In this document: positions 1 to 8,239 of the stretch, piece after piece
Position numbering within the stretch: the first letter of the stretch is position 1
Layout of the letters: each line of letters begins with the position of its first letter
Assembly: GCF_000719955.1 (NCBI RefSeq)
Contig: NZ_JOII01000008.1
Span: 62,001 to 126,000 of the forward strand
Length of the DNA stretch: 64,000 bases
Direction: 5' to 3'
Source of the DNA: Streptomyces albidoflavus
Lineage (GTDB): Bacteria; Actinomycetota; Actinomycetes; Streptomycetales; Streptomycetaceae
Position numbers and translations under genes: made by a program
The notes under the pieces: generated by a model
What the model was told of the DNA's origin: nothing
The model's database searches: none
Seen by the model: the letters and a program-made list of their open reading frames with translations, nothing else

Positions 1-273
1 GAGCCGCGCTGACCGAACGGCAGGGCCACTCCCCGCCTCCACCCCGACCGCGGCGCTCGCTGCTGCGGGCAGACGGAATGGCATCCAGCAGGGCGTGATC
101 CGCATGGTGTCGTTCAGACCTGCTGCGAACCTTCTGGTGCCGACCTCGCCCGGCCACCTCTCCCGCTCTGCCCGGAGTGGCGGCCGTCCTGCAGACTCTC
201 GACGGGGCGACGCCGCCGCCGGCGTCGGCTCGTCGTCGGCTGCTACGCGTACGCCGAGTTCGGGCGGGGCGGC
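1..273. other. No recognisable gene
   Basis: Reading frames here show no family I recognise and no convincing ribosome binding site. The frame of the next gene is open upstream to a stop near position 12 but has no in-frame ATG or GTG there. The stretch may be the remains of a neighbouring gene; I see nothing functional in it. Confidence 0.4.
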
Positions 274-615
274 ATGGGCTCGCTCATCTTTCCGCTGCTC
301 TGGCTCTCCATGGCATGCGTCGCGGGGCCTCTGTTCGGCGTCGCGGACGCGTGGTCGAGACGCGCTACGCGACCCTGGCGGCGTTACGTGGCGCTCGGCG
401 CACTCGGTGGCCTCTTCGGCAGCGAAGGGCTCCATTACTGGCTCGGCCTGGGGTACCTCCCGCAAGCAGTGGTCTGCGCCGCTCTCACCTTCGGTCTTCC
501 GCTGCTGTTGGGGCGCATTCTGAAGGAACGCGGCCTGAGCCTCGCTGTGGCGATCCCCGCGGCCTTCGTCACCTACCAGATCCTCTATGGCCTCCTGGAC
601 GCAGTGTCCGGCTGA
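274..615 (+). CDS. Small integral membrane protein (possibly DUF6518-like)
   Basis: A 113-residue hydrophobic protein with about four membrane segments: residues 3-22, 41-58, 62-82 and 90-108. Charged Arg/Lys residues sit between them, as in a small multi-pass inner-membrane protein. No catalytic motif is visible. The segment around GGLFGSEGLHY and the tail resemble the small actinobacterial membrane family DUF6518, but this is from memory and uncertain. Members of that kind are usually nearer 200 residues, and this frame is open upstream without a start codon, so the gene may be a 5'-truncated remnant. It stands alone, 310 bases from the next gene, which is convergent. Confidence 0.55.
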   Translation: MGSLIFPLLWLSMACVAGPLFGVADAWSRRATRPWRRYVALGALGGLFGSEGLHYWLGLGYLPQAVVCAALTFGLPLLLGRILKERGLSLAVAIPAAFVTYQILYGLLDAVSG

Positions 616-926
616 GCGGGCCCGCCAGGGAGGGATGTGTCCGCCCGTGCGGGCCGCCAGGTTCTGTCGTCGAACGTCACGCCCGCATCAGGAGTGATGC
701 GAGGGCGGCTGCTGCTTCGCGGGACTGAACGGTCTTGCCGTAGTCCACGACACCTTGATCCAGCGGCGGTGATCATCTGAAGACGCGGCCCAGCGCCTCG
801 GAGGGGGCGGGCCGCGCCCGAGCCGGGCCGGAAGGAGTTGCCTTCCCATCGCGGCGGTGCCGACACCGGACCGTTCGGCACGGCTGGTGAACAGGGCTCG
901 TCAGAGGCCCACTGCCGAGTACGGGC
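616..926. other. Intergenic stretch between convergent genes
   Basis: No gene is recognised in these 311 bases. They contain an inverted repeat (listed separately) that could end transcription from either side. The rest shows no clear signal. Confidence 0.4.
784..816. terminator. Possible bidirectional terminator hairpin
   Basis: Arms CGCGGCCC (784-791) and GGGCCGCG (809-816) are perfectly complementary around a 17-base loop. The hairpin lies between two convergent genes, where an intrinsic terminator would be expected. No U-tract follows, which is usual in Streptomyces. Confidence 0.35.
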
Positions 927-1943
927 TCATGATGCCGTCGGTGTGGCACGGCGCATGTCCGCGCCGTAGGTCGTGCGGTAGTCCGGGACGACGACTCGGC
1001 TCGTCGGTGACGCCTGGTGAATTTGAGCGACGAAGCCGTCCAGGTCCATGGTCGGGTCGTGCTGCGGTGGCTCGCTGAGCGGCCTCTCGAAATTGTCCCA
1101 GTGAACGGGTACCACGACACCGGGCTCGCCCAACGCCTTCAGCAGGCGCGGCGCATAGCGGAACGTAGCAGCAGTGGCCGGCACCGCGATCATCGCGAGA
1201 TCGGGACGCAGCCCGTCCAGTGCTCGCTCGGAGAAGTCGCTGGCGCCCATCAGGAACGCCGAGGGGCCGTCGGCTCCTGCTGTCACCTGGAAGGCGAGTG
1301 TGTCGCCCTCTGGCAGGTCGGCGATGGTTGTGGGGGGCGCTGCGGGGGGCGCGTGCAACGTGCCCGGCGCGAAGTAGGAGTAGTTCTTGTTGCGGCTGTG
1401 CCGGCTCGACACGACCTCGACGGTGATCCCCGCGAAATCCAGGATCTCGCCACCCTTCACGACCGAGATCTGTTCGCGGTCGACGCCGAGGGCGACGAGT
1501 AGATGGAATGTGGTCTCGGTGCCCACGATCCGTGCGCCGGTGGTCTTGGCGATGTGAGGTACGTCGGAGATGTGGTCCCAGTGCGAGTGGCTGACGAGGA
1601 CGATCTCAGGGCGGTCGACATGTTCATCGATCAGCGCGGGATCGGATGTCAGCTCTGTTCCGGGATGGAATTCGCCGCAGAAGAGGCCGGTCTTGAATCG
1701 GGTGATGTAGGGGTCGAAGAGGACCGTTCTTCCGTTGACATCGATGCGCCAACCGGAGGTACCCAGCCAGCGGAAGGATGCCGATCCCGCCGATGGAGCG
1801 CTGTGAACAGCGGCTCCGGCAGTGGTGGTCGTGGAGGAAACCAGGCCTGTGGCTGCACCGAGGGCGGCGCCGCGCAGCACGGAGCGTCGGCCGAGCGCTC
1901 GGGGGCGCCTCTTCGGACGTTGGCTGTCTGTCTCGTCGCTCAT
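927..1943 (-). CDS. Tat-exported MBL-fold metallo-hydrolase
   Basis: A 338-residue metallo-beta-lactamase-superfamily hydrolase. Residues 1-45 form a twin-arginine signal (GRRSVLRGAALGA then a hydrophobic stretch), so it should be exported folded with its metals. The metal-binding motif HSHWDH is at 119-124. Further metal ligands are probably the His in the VVSSRHS segment, the Asp in LMGASDF and the His in PVHWDN. The fold and length fit the UlaG-like/L-ascorbate-6-phosphate-lactonase or N-acyl-phosphatidylethanolamine phospholipase D-like branch rather than true beta-lactamases. The substrate cannot be read from the sequence. It is transcribed alone and is followed downstream by a hairpin. 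Confidence 0.85.
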   Translation of the reverse strand: MSDETDSQRPKRRPRALGRRSVLRGAALGAATGLVSSTTTTAGAAVHSAPSAGSASFRWLGTSGWRIDVNGRTVLFDPYITRFKTGLFCGEFHPGTELTSDPALIDEHVDRPEIVLVSHSHWDHISDVPHIAKTTGARIVGTETTFHLLVALGVDREQISVVKGGEILDFAGITVEVVSSRHSRNKNYSYFAPGTLHAPPAAPPTTIADLPEGDTLAFQVTAGADGPSAFLMGASDFSERALDGLRPDLAMIAVPATAATFRYAPRLLKALGEPGVVVPVHWDNFERPLSEPPQHDPTMDLDGFVAQIHQASPTSRVVVPDYRTTYGADMRRATPTAS

Positions 1944-2026
1944 GCCGCCAGTAGAGCAGCGCGTTCCCCGAAACGTCCAAGATCAAAAACTGTGTGCGCT
2001 CATACGTGAATGCGTATGAGGGCACG

Positions 2027-2950
2027 TCAGAGCCCGGCACTGCGCAGGAAATCGACGGCGATGCGAGCTGTGGCACCGATCGCGGCGTCCACTTCCGTAC
2101 GTGAAGCCGTCAGCTCCCGCGAACGAGCGAAGACGGCAACCGCGTAGAGGCCACCGTCGGGGTATCGGATCACTCCGGCCTCCATATGCAGTCCGGGCAG
2201 GGTCCCGGTCTTCGCCGCGACCGCCACTCCGTCGGGAAAACCCGACACCAGCCGGTGCCGGAACGCCTGACGCGCCATCAGCTCACGCACCTGGGAACAC
2301 GCCTGCGGCGGGCCCGCCTCGTCCTGCCAGACAAGCCGCAACAACCGCGTGATCTCACGAGGAGTGCTGGCGTTGGTCCGCAGCGGGTCCAAGGCACTCA
2401 ACCGTCTCTTGCGTTCCTCCGCCAACTCGGGGTACCGAAGGGCGAACTCCGCCTCGTCACGTGCACCGACCTCGGCCAGCATCGATTCCAGAACGTCACG
2501 GGGGCCACCCACGATCCGTGTCCTGTCGAGTCCGAGTTCCCCGGCCAGCAGACGAACCGTGTCCAGACCGATCCGTGCCAGCAGCAGGTCAGCCGCCGAG
2601 TTGTCGCTCACCGTCATCGCGAAGAACGCCAGGTCCCGCAGCGAGAGCTCGATGTCGTCCGCACAGCCGGCTGTGCCCCAGCCTCCGAGTCTGTCGCCCC
2701 TCGTCACCCGTACCCGCTCGCGGGGGTCGAGCTGGCCGGCGGCCACCTGCCGCGCAAACTCCAGCACCAGCAGTACCTTGAAGATCGAGGCGATCACCAC
2801 AGGCTCATCAGCGCCGAGGGCGATTTCGCCCTCACCCGGCTCCGTCCCCGCGGCCACTGCGGCAACCGACGCCGTGCCCACGGGGACTGCGTGCAGCAAC
2901 CCGTCGGCTCCCGCCTTCGCGAAGATCCCACGGATCCGGTCCTCGACCAT
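2027..2950 (-). CDS. Class A beta-lactamase-like serine hydrolase, apparently cytoplasmic
   Basis: A 307-residue serine hydrolase with the class A beta-lactamase signature in order: S55-I-F-K58 (nucleophile and general base), S115-D-N117, a DPLRTNAST segment matching the region after the omega loop, and KTG near residue 246. I start it at the ATG at 2950 because the frame further upstream runs into the divergent LysR gene. From that start there is no Sec or Tat signal and no lipobox, unlike secreted beta-lactamases, so it may be cytoplasmic, may start elsewhere, or may act on something other than extracellular beta-lactams. It is divergent from a LysR gene with only 30 bases between the starts, the geometry of AmpR-AmpC type pairs. 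Confidence 0.8.
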   Translation of the reverse strand: MVEDRIRGIFAKAGADGLLHAVPVGTASVAAVAAGTEPGEGEIALGADEPVVIASIFKVLLVLEFARQVAAGQLDPRERVRVTRGDRLGGWGTAGCADDIELSLRDLAFFAMTVSDNSAADLLLARIGLDTVRLLAGELGLDRTRIVGGPRDVLESMLAEVGARDEAEFALRYPELAEERKRRLSALDPLRTNASTPREITRLLRLVWQDEAGPPQACSQVRELMARQAFRHRLVSGFPDGVAVAAKTGTLPGLHMEAGVIRYPDGGLYAVAVFARSRELTASRTEVDAAIGATARIAVDFLRSAGL

Positions 2951-2980
2951 CAATAAGCCTCTCACGTAGGGTTCCTGCCT

Positions 2981-3958
2981 GTGGATCTCATGCGCCACCT
3001 GCGCATCTTCGTCACCGTCGCCGACGAACTGCACTTCAGTCGGGCTGCCGACCAGCTTGGCATGGCTCAGCCGCCCCTCAGCCAAGCGGTGCGCAGACTC
3101 GAGAACGACCTCGGGGTGGACCTGTTCGACCGATCGCACCGCCAGGTCCGCCTGACTGCCGCGGGCATCGCCATACTGGACGACGCACGTGAACTCCTGA
3201 CCCGCGAGGAGCGGTTACGGACACTGGCCCGCCGCGCGGGAGACGGCGCGCTGGGCACCCTGCGCGCAGGTGTTCCGCCTGACACCACGGTCGCCATGCT
3301 CGCCGCTCTGCTCTCAGCCTGTGCGGAGCACTCACCGGGACTCTCCGTCGATCTGCAGGAGATCACCACCGAAGAACAGCTACGGCTCCTCGCCTCCGGC
3401 GGCCTGGACGTAGGCCTCGTCCACCAGCCCGTGGATGCCACCGAACTCCATCTGGGGCCCGAAGTAGTCGCGGATCTGGGCGTCGTCCTCCCCCGCAACT
3501 CCCCGCTTGCGCGCATACCCGAGGTCGCGATCGCCGACCTGTCCGGCCACGACCTGGTGCTCTTCCCCCGGGCCCAGGCCCCCGGCTGGTACGACTGCAT
3601 CCTGGACACCTGCCGCGCAGAGGGCTTCGTGCCCGGTCGTGTACGGCACGCCTCCAATCCCGAATTCCTGCTGGCCCTCGTCCACACAGGCCATGGCATC
3701 GCCTTCGACCAAGGGCCGATCGCCCGCAAGGAGCCCCGCGTTCTCTGGCGACCTCTTGCTGAACGTCCCCTCAGCCAGCGAACGACCGGGGCCTGGCCCT
3801 CCGGCCGCTCCGCCCACCCGGCCGCTGCTCACTTCGCGGAACTCGCGGCCCGCGTGCTCGCTCGCGACCGTACGGCGACCCTGCGCCGCGACGACAGCCC
3901 GCACCCGCCGGCAGGGCCGCCGCGTCCGTGGTCGGTGGTCTATGAGGAACGGAGCTGA
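2981..3958 (+). CDS. LysR-family transcriptional regulator
   Basis: A 325-residue LTTR. The N-terminal winged helix-turn-helix covers about residues 1-62 (LHFSRAADQLGMAQPPLSQAV), followed by a linker helix and a periplasmic-binding-protein-like effector domain at 90-300 (GTLRAGVPPD start, typical of the family). I chose the GTG at 2981; an ATG three codons later would also serve. It is divergent from the beta-lactamase-like gene and, as usual for the family, probably controls that gene and itself through the shared 30-base spacer plus sequence inside either gene. The C-terminal 25 residues are Pro/Arg-rich and outside the domain. Confidence 0.88.
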   Translation: MDLMRHLRIFVTVADELHFSRAADQLGMAQPPLSQAVRRLENDLGVDLFDRSHRQVRLTAAGIAILDDARELLTREERLRTLARRAGDGALGTLRAGVPPDTTVAMLAALLSACAEHSPGLSVDLQEITTEEQLRLLASGGLDVGLVHQPVDATELHLGPEVVADLGVVLPRNSPLARIPEVAIADLSGHDLVLFPRAQAPGWYDCILDTCRAEGFVPGRVRHASNPEFLLALVHTGHGIAFDQGPIARKEPRVLWRPLAERPLSQRTTGAWPSGRSAHPAAAHFAELAARVLARDRTATLRRDDSPHPPAGPPRPWSVVYEERS

Positions 3959-4109
3959 AGCCTCCGGGCGGTTCGAGGACTGCGTCGGGGCCAGGGGAGG
4001 GCAGCGATGCTCAGGACTCGCGGACCGCCTCCGGACGGCATGCGAGCGGCGCAGCTCCCAGCGACCCGCCGAATGACTTCCGCCGCGCCGAACACGGTGG
4101 TGAGCCGCT

Positions 4110-4679
4110 TCACGACCAGTGGAGTCGCCCTTCGATGACTTCGCAGACCGGATGACTTCCATCGGCGACCTTCGTCAGCATTTCCGCTACGGAGTCGAAA
4201 TAACGGGCCAGCGACGCGTACTCGCCCGTGATGGTTATCTCGCCCACACGCCACCTGCCGACGCGGCCGTCCCGCACGTCGATGAACTTTCCCGCCCAGC
4301 CGTCCCGGTCCGACAGGAACGGGACCCAGTCATTGCGCCAGAACGGGTTGTCCGGCCGGTCCGGAGGATCGAATCCGCCAGGCCGGGAGCGGTTTGCATA
4401 GAGTTTCTCCATTGCCCGGATGCCCAGAAAGAAGGTTCCCTCGTCCGGGAACCCGGCGAAGCCGCAACATTCCACTTCGTCGTCGGCCTCTTCCTCGGGA
4501 AGATCCAGATTGTTCTGCAACAGCCACTTCCGGAGATCCTCAGGGAGGGGGACACCCATCCGTTCCTCGGCTGCGGCGAGTATCTGCTCCGTGGCGGGCC
4601 CCGGCAGATCAGCGTGATCGGCCGGAGCGTGTTGCCGAAGGAGACTCATCAGGCGGGACCAACTCTCCACCACACCCAT
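4110..4679 (-). CDS. SMI1/KNR4 family protein
   Basis: A 189-residue protein with the SMI1/KNR4 (SUKH) fold. The early helix has PGPATEQILAAAEERMG, followed by VPLPEDLRKWLLQNNL, the family's hallmark, and a later FLGIRAMEKLY and WVPFLSDRDGWAGKFIDVRDG core. The start at 4679 follows an AGAGGGCGGAG Shine-Dalgarno-like stretch; a longer frame upstream looks non-coding. SUKH proteins often act as immunity proteins for polymorphic toxins, or as housekeeping scaffolds. No toxin is visible nearby, so this is an orphan. It faces the LysR gene tail to tail. Confidence 0.82.
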   Translation of the reverse strand: MGVVESWSRLMSLLRQHAPADHADLPGPATEQILAAAEERMGVPLPEDLRKWLLQNNLDLPEEEADDEVECCGFAGFPDEGTFFLGIRAMEKLYANRSRPGGFDPPDRPDNPFWRNDWVPFLSDRDGWAGKFIDVRDGRVGRWRVGEITITGEYASLARYFDSVAEMLTKVADGSHPVCEVIEGRLHWS

Positions 4680-5040
4680 CGCGCTCCGCCCTCTCTGGAT
4701 GAACGTCTGTGTCGCATTGCGAAGGCCACGAAGTGCCACCGGGGAGCCTCGCAGGGATGGTACTTCGAAGACGGCTCCCGCCCTCCTCCTCACGGCCACC
4801 CCCAGCACAGGACCAGATTCCCAGCGAGGTGGCGGCCCGACAGCAGGCAGGAGCGGTGAGAGCAGCAACGCGGACGCGCCGGCGCTCCGTGCCGGGACGC
4901 TGGAACCGGACGTGCTGGAGGGCGGCGGTGCCGGGGAGAGCAGGGTCGTGGGCACACCGGATGTTCCACCCGACGCGTCGGCACCGTTGTCCGGTCCGTC
5001 CACACGCTGCTGGCCTGCGACTGTCGTGGATGAAGGAGGT
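4680..5040. other. No recognisable gene
   Basis: Frames on both strands through these 361 bases give low-complexity Pro/Arg/Ser translations without a family match or a good ribosome binding site. With the broken genes just downstream it looks like eroded sequence. Confidence 0.4.
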
Positions 5041-5289
5041 TCACTGAGGCGGGATCGGCTGGGTGAGGTTCACCGGGTTGCCGTCGGGGTCCTGGATGTG
5101 GGCGACGCGCTGTCCCCACGGCATGTCGTTGGGGGCGCCGCTGACCGAGCCGTGTCGCCGATGCGCAGGCCGAGGTAGAAGGCCGGGCCTTCCTCCGGTA
5201 CCCCGGGGGATCTCCTCAGCGCCGAACAACTTCGCATAGAAGCCGAGCAGAACGTCCTGGTCAGCGGTCAGGATGACGGGCTGGAGCAT
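5041..5289 (-). pseudogene. VOC/glyoxalase-family gene, frameshifted remnant
   Basis: The start MLQPVILTADQDVLLGFYAKLFGAEEI and the end GAPNDMPWGQRVAHIQDPDGNPVNLTQP are clearly those of a vicinal-oxygen-chelate (glyoxalase/bleomycin-resistance-like) protein. Between them, roughly 5150-5205, the reading frame gives unrelated Arg/Pro-rich sequence, while another frame of the same strand reads VPEEGPAFYLGLRIGDT, the expected middle. At least one frameshift and a short deletion before the GAPND segment are needed to explain this. The nominal 82-residue product would lack much of the beta-alpha-beta core, so I call it a pseudogene. Confidence 0.8.
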
Positions 5290-5482
5290 CCCGAAGCGGG
5301 GTCACGCCACCGCGCCGGCCTGCCACTTCCGTCTCCGATGAACCCGGTCTTCCCGGGGCCTCGCGACGGCACCGATCCCAACGGATCCGATGGCCGTGAC
5401 AACGCTCTGACCTGCGCCCGCCCACGGCATCGAGCAGCCGGGCGTGCCATCGGGCGCTTGTGGACCGTGCCGAGCGGCACAT

Positions 5483-5797
5483 CTACGCAGCCACCAGATC
5501 CAGAGCCTGTTGCGAAAGTGCCGGCCACAGCGACTCGTTGATGGCCGCGACCAGCACGGTCGCTTCGTAGCGGACGGCGGGCCTGTCGTAGCGGGTGGCG
5601 ACGACCCGGTGGCGCTGGAGCCGGTTGATCCGCACTCCCCCGCGTACCGCTGCCCGTGGTCGCCCCAGTCGGACCGTGGCGGCGGCCCGCCTCGCGCTCC
5701 GCCGCCCCAGGCGGCTGCGGACCCGCTCCGCCGGAACGGGAATGGTGGCCTTGATCCCGCGTCTGCGCAGGCAGGAGCGGTTGCTGCGCGAGTCGTA
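5483..5797 (-). pseudogene. IS5-family transposase, C-terminal remnant
   Basis: The minus strand encodes YDSRSNR, LRRRGIKATIPVPAERV, then INRLQRHRVVATRYDR and AVRYEATVLVAAINE, which together are the C-terminal end of IS5-type (IS427-like) DDE transposases. The stretch between them is out of frame here; another frame at about 5645-5700 gives GARGGPPPRSDW and RYAGECG, including the expected catalytic Glu. Two frameshifts and the loss of the N-terminal half make it inactive. No terminal inverted repeats were found. It abuts the 3' end of the PucR-like gene by a few bases. Confidence 0.8.
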
Positions 5798-5802
5798 AGG
5801 GC

Positions 5803-7014
5803 CTACCCCCGTCCCCGCCTCCCCTGAAGGTGCAGCGACCGCAGGGCCGCCTCCAGGGCGAAGCGGTGGTCGGGGTCGGTGAGGCGGTTGCCGAGGTGGC
5901 TCTCCAGGTTGCGAAGGCGGTAGCGGACGGTCTGGGCGTGGACGCCGAGGGTCTCGCCGACCTGTTCGGCGGGGGCCCGGGTGGAGATGTGCACCCGCAG
6001 GGTCTCGACCAGGCGGTCGCGGCGGCTGGCGGAGAGGCCGTTCAGCGGGGCCAGTTCGCGGTCGGCGAGGCGGGCGACGAGGGCCGGGTCGGCCAGCAGC
6101 CACAGGGTGGTCAGGTGGTCCTCGCAGAAGACGAGGGGCGCGTCCGGGATGACCTTGTCGTCGATGAGGGCGAGGACACGGCGGGCCCAGCGGATCGAGT
6201 CGGCGGCCTGCGCCGGCGGGACCGTCACCCCGGCCACCGCGTGGGTGGAGCCGAGGGCCCGGTCGAGCATGGCGCGGCGGGCGGCGGTGAGCGGGCCGGG
6301 GACGAGCAGGTGCGGCTGGGGGATGCCCGGGTCGGCGAGGACGTCCTCGTCCAGGTGGGCCTGGAACTGGTCGGGGACCGGGGTGCGCAGCGCGATCATC
6401 GTGCACTGCTCAGGCAGTTCCCAGGCGGCGGCCTCGCAGAGGGAGGCGATGGTGGCGTGCGGCAGGGGCGGCGCGGCGAGGATGAGGTGGAGTAACTGTT
6501 TTCGGACGGCGGATACTTCGGAGGCGGCCCGGGCCTGGACCTCGGCGTACCCCTCGCGAGAGAGGGCCTCCAGTTCGTCGACGTAGGCGAAGACGGTGTC
6601 GGCGAAGGTGAGGATCACGCTGGGGGAGAGGCTGTACTGGCGGCCGATGGTCTTGGCTCGGCGCAGCGCGATCCGCGCGCCGAGCCGGTACGCGCCGTGC
6701 AGGCTGTCCAGTTCCCGCCCCTCGTACGCCTCCACGCGGCCGAACTTGCGCAGCAGTTCGTCGCGGAGGGCGGACCCGGCGCCGGGATCGGCGACCCGCT
6801 CGACGAAGGCACAGAGGGCCTGTTCGACGCCCTGGCGGATGGCGTCGGCGTGCGGGCCGTTGAGGAGCCGGCCGTACTCGGGATACGCCCGGGTGACCTC
6901 CAGGCGGATCTCCTTGATGAGCCCGGGGATCTCCGGCCGCATGAAGGCCGCGAACTCCCGGGGCAGCGGGTCGAGCGGTTCACCGACGTCCGGTGGCTGT
7001 GCGATCGAGGGCAT
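5803..7014 (-). CDS. PucR/CdaR-type helix-turn-helix regulator
   Basis: A 403-residue cytoplasmic regulator. The C-terminal 60 residues contain the PucR-type helix-turn-helix (VGETLGVHAQTVRYRLRNLESHLG followed by DPDHRFALEAALRSL). The middle (about 185-320) resembles the degenerate GGDEF-like domain of PucR/CdaR proteins, and the N-terminal 170 residues form a helical RsbRD/PucR N-terminal-like sensor. The start at 7014 gives MPSIAQPP. Its neighbours on the same strand upstream are three secreted-protein genes next to the mce operon, so control of that locus is possible but not shown. The last residues (GRRGRG) are short and basic and lie next to the transposase remnant. Confidence 0.85.
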   Translation of the reverse strand: MPSIAQPPDVGEPLDPLPREFAAFMRPEIPGLIKEIRLEVTRAYPEYGRLLNGPHADAIRQGVEQALCAFVERVADPGAGSALRDELLRKFGRVEAYEGRELDSLHGAYRLGARIALRRAKTIGRQYSLSPSVILTFADTVFAYVDELEALSREGYAEVQARAASEVSAVRKQLLHLILAAPPLPHATIASLCEAAAWELPEQCTMIALRTPVPDQFQAHLDEDVLADPGIPQPHLLVPGPLTAARRAMLDRALGSTHAVAGVTVPPAQAADSIRWARRVLALIDDKVIPDAPLVFCEDHLTTLWLLADPALVARLADRELAPLNGLSASRRDRLVETLRVHISTRAPAEQVGETLGVHAQTVRYRLRNLESHLGNRLTDPDHRFALEAALRSLHLQGRRGRG

Positions 7015-7151
7015 GAGTGATCCCTTGCTCTCTGCGCGCCCGGTGGGGGAAGCCGAGGGGCGCCCCGCCCAGGCTGGGACAGGGGCGCCCGAGGGCAGCC
7101 GTCAGGTGCATTCCGACGTGAGAAGGTGAAGCTAGTTCAACTTCCCTGCGA

Positions 7152-7168
7152 TGTACACCGTTCGTACA
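7152..7168. promoter_or_regulatory. Inverted repeat TGTAC-N7-GTACA
   Basis: TGTAC (7152-7156) and GTACA (7164-7168) flank seven bases, in the 227-base gap between the PucR-like gene and the secreted-protein gene. It lies about 140 bases upstream of the PucR-like start and could be an operator. The arms are short, so chance is a real alternative. Confidence 0.25.
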
Positions 7169-7241
7169 CAGAATGGCACGCTGTGCAGCGAGCCGTCTCG
7201 TGGTACGGCTGGGAATCGTCGGTACGGGCTTGCGGGGGCGG

Positions 7242-8189
7242 TCAGTTGGCGGTGCCGTGCCAGTACCGGGAGAGGACCTTGCCGGCGTCCGGGGCGACGG
7301 TGCCCGGGGCGAAGAGGCCGCCCAGGTGGGTCTGGGTGTTGTTGAGGGTCAGCTTGTTCTTGCCGGCGGCCGAGGGCAGCCCGGTCTTGAGGTTGACCGC
7401 GCCGTCGATGACGCCGAGCAGGCCGAGGCCGCAGCCGCTGGCGCCCGGCACCGCGAAGGTGTCGTCGACCTGGGTGGAGCCGAGCATGTTGAGGCGGCTG
7501 GCGTCACCGTCGTCCTCGTTCGGGGTGCCGTCGGCGCCGTTGAAGCGGTCGACGGTGAACTCGGGCGCGTCGGCGTTGTACGGGCGCAGCACGATCGGCT
7601 TGGACTTGGTGCCGATGTAGCAGTTGTTGCCGAGGAACGGGTTCTCCAGCTTGATCCTCACCGGTATCCGCACGATCGGCATGTCCGTCAGGACGCCGGC
7701 GATCTGGTCGAACTCCGAGGGTGTGCCCGCCGATTCGAGGGTCGCGGTGATCTTGTTGAGCTTGCCGTCGGTGAGCTGCTTGCAGATGTTGGTGACGAAC
7801 GGGATGTCGCTCGGGCACATCAGGCCGATCAGGCCGCCGGGCACGGTGGCGGAGTCGGCGATGATCGACCCCTCAGGGGGCGCCACCACGGTGCTGGTGC
7901 CGTCGGCGTTCTGTACGACACCCATCTGGAGGTTGCTGTTCCCGGTGACGACGGTGGTGTTGCCCAGCTTGATCGTGCCGCTGGTCGCGTACGACACGAC
8001 GCACTGCGGCGAACGGTCGAGACCGTCGGCGCCGAGCATCGCCGGGGCGTCGACCGGACACCGGGTGAACGGCGCCCACTTGCCGGCCGGCTGCGCGGCG
8101 GCGGTCGCGGTGCCGACCGAGGCGACGGTGCCGAGCACGGTGGCGGCGGCGGTGACGGCGAGGGTGATTCTGGAGCGGGAGGGACGCAT
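7242..8189 (-). CDS. Secreted protein of unknown function (mce-adjacent trio, gene 3)
   Basis: A 315-residue secreted protein. Residues 1-34 form a Sec signal ending in an Ala-rich ATAAAQPAG cleavage region. The mature part is rich in Gly, Thr and Val with several Cys residues (CPVDAP, CVVSY, CPSDIP, NICKQL, NNCYIG, GCGLG), suggesting a disulfide-bonded beta-rich domain. No enzyme motif is visible. The ATG at 8189 follows an AAAGGTC ribosome binding site. It lies 50 bases downstream of a second secreted gene, and both share wording such as a late Gly/Leu-rich turn and paired Cys. Its position beside the mce operon suggests an envelope role; I cannot be more precise. Confidence 0.75.
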   Translation of the reverse strand: MRPSRSRITLAVTAAATVLGTVASVGTATAAAQPAGKWAPFTRCPVDAPAMLGADGLDRSPQCVVSYATSGTIKLGNTTVVTGNSNLQMGVVQNADGTSTVVAPPEGSIIADSATVPGGLIGLMCPSDIPFVTNICKQLTDGKLNKITATLESAGTPSEFDQIAGVLTDMPIVRIPVRIKLENPFLGNNCYIGTKSKPIVLRPYNADAPEFTVDRFNGADGTPNEDDGDASRLNMLGSTQVDDTFAVPGASGCGLGLLGVIDGAVNLKTGLPSAAGKNKLTLNNTQTHLGGLFAPGTVAPDAGKVLSRYWHGTAN

Positions 8190-8239
8190 GGCGGGACCTT
8201 TCGGGGGAGGGGCGGAGGGAAAGGGGCGGGGCGCGGGGG

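Noticed and set aside
2951..3139. Longer start for the beta-lactamase-like gene inside the LysR gene
   Set aside because: The extra 63 residues read the reverse of the conserved LysR helix-turn-helix and do not form a signal peptide.
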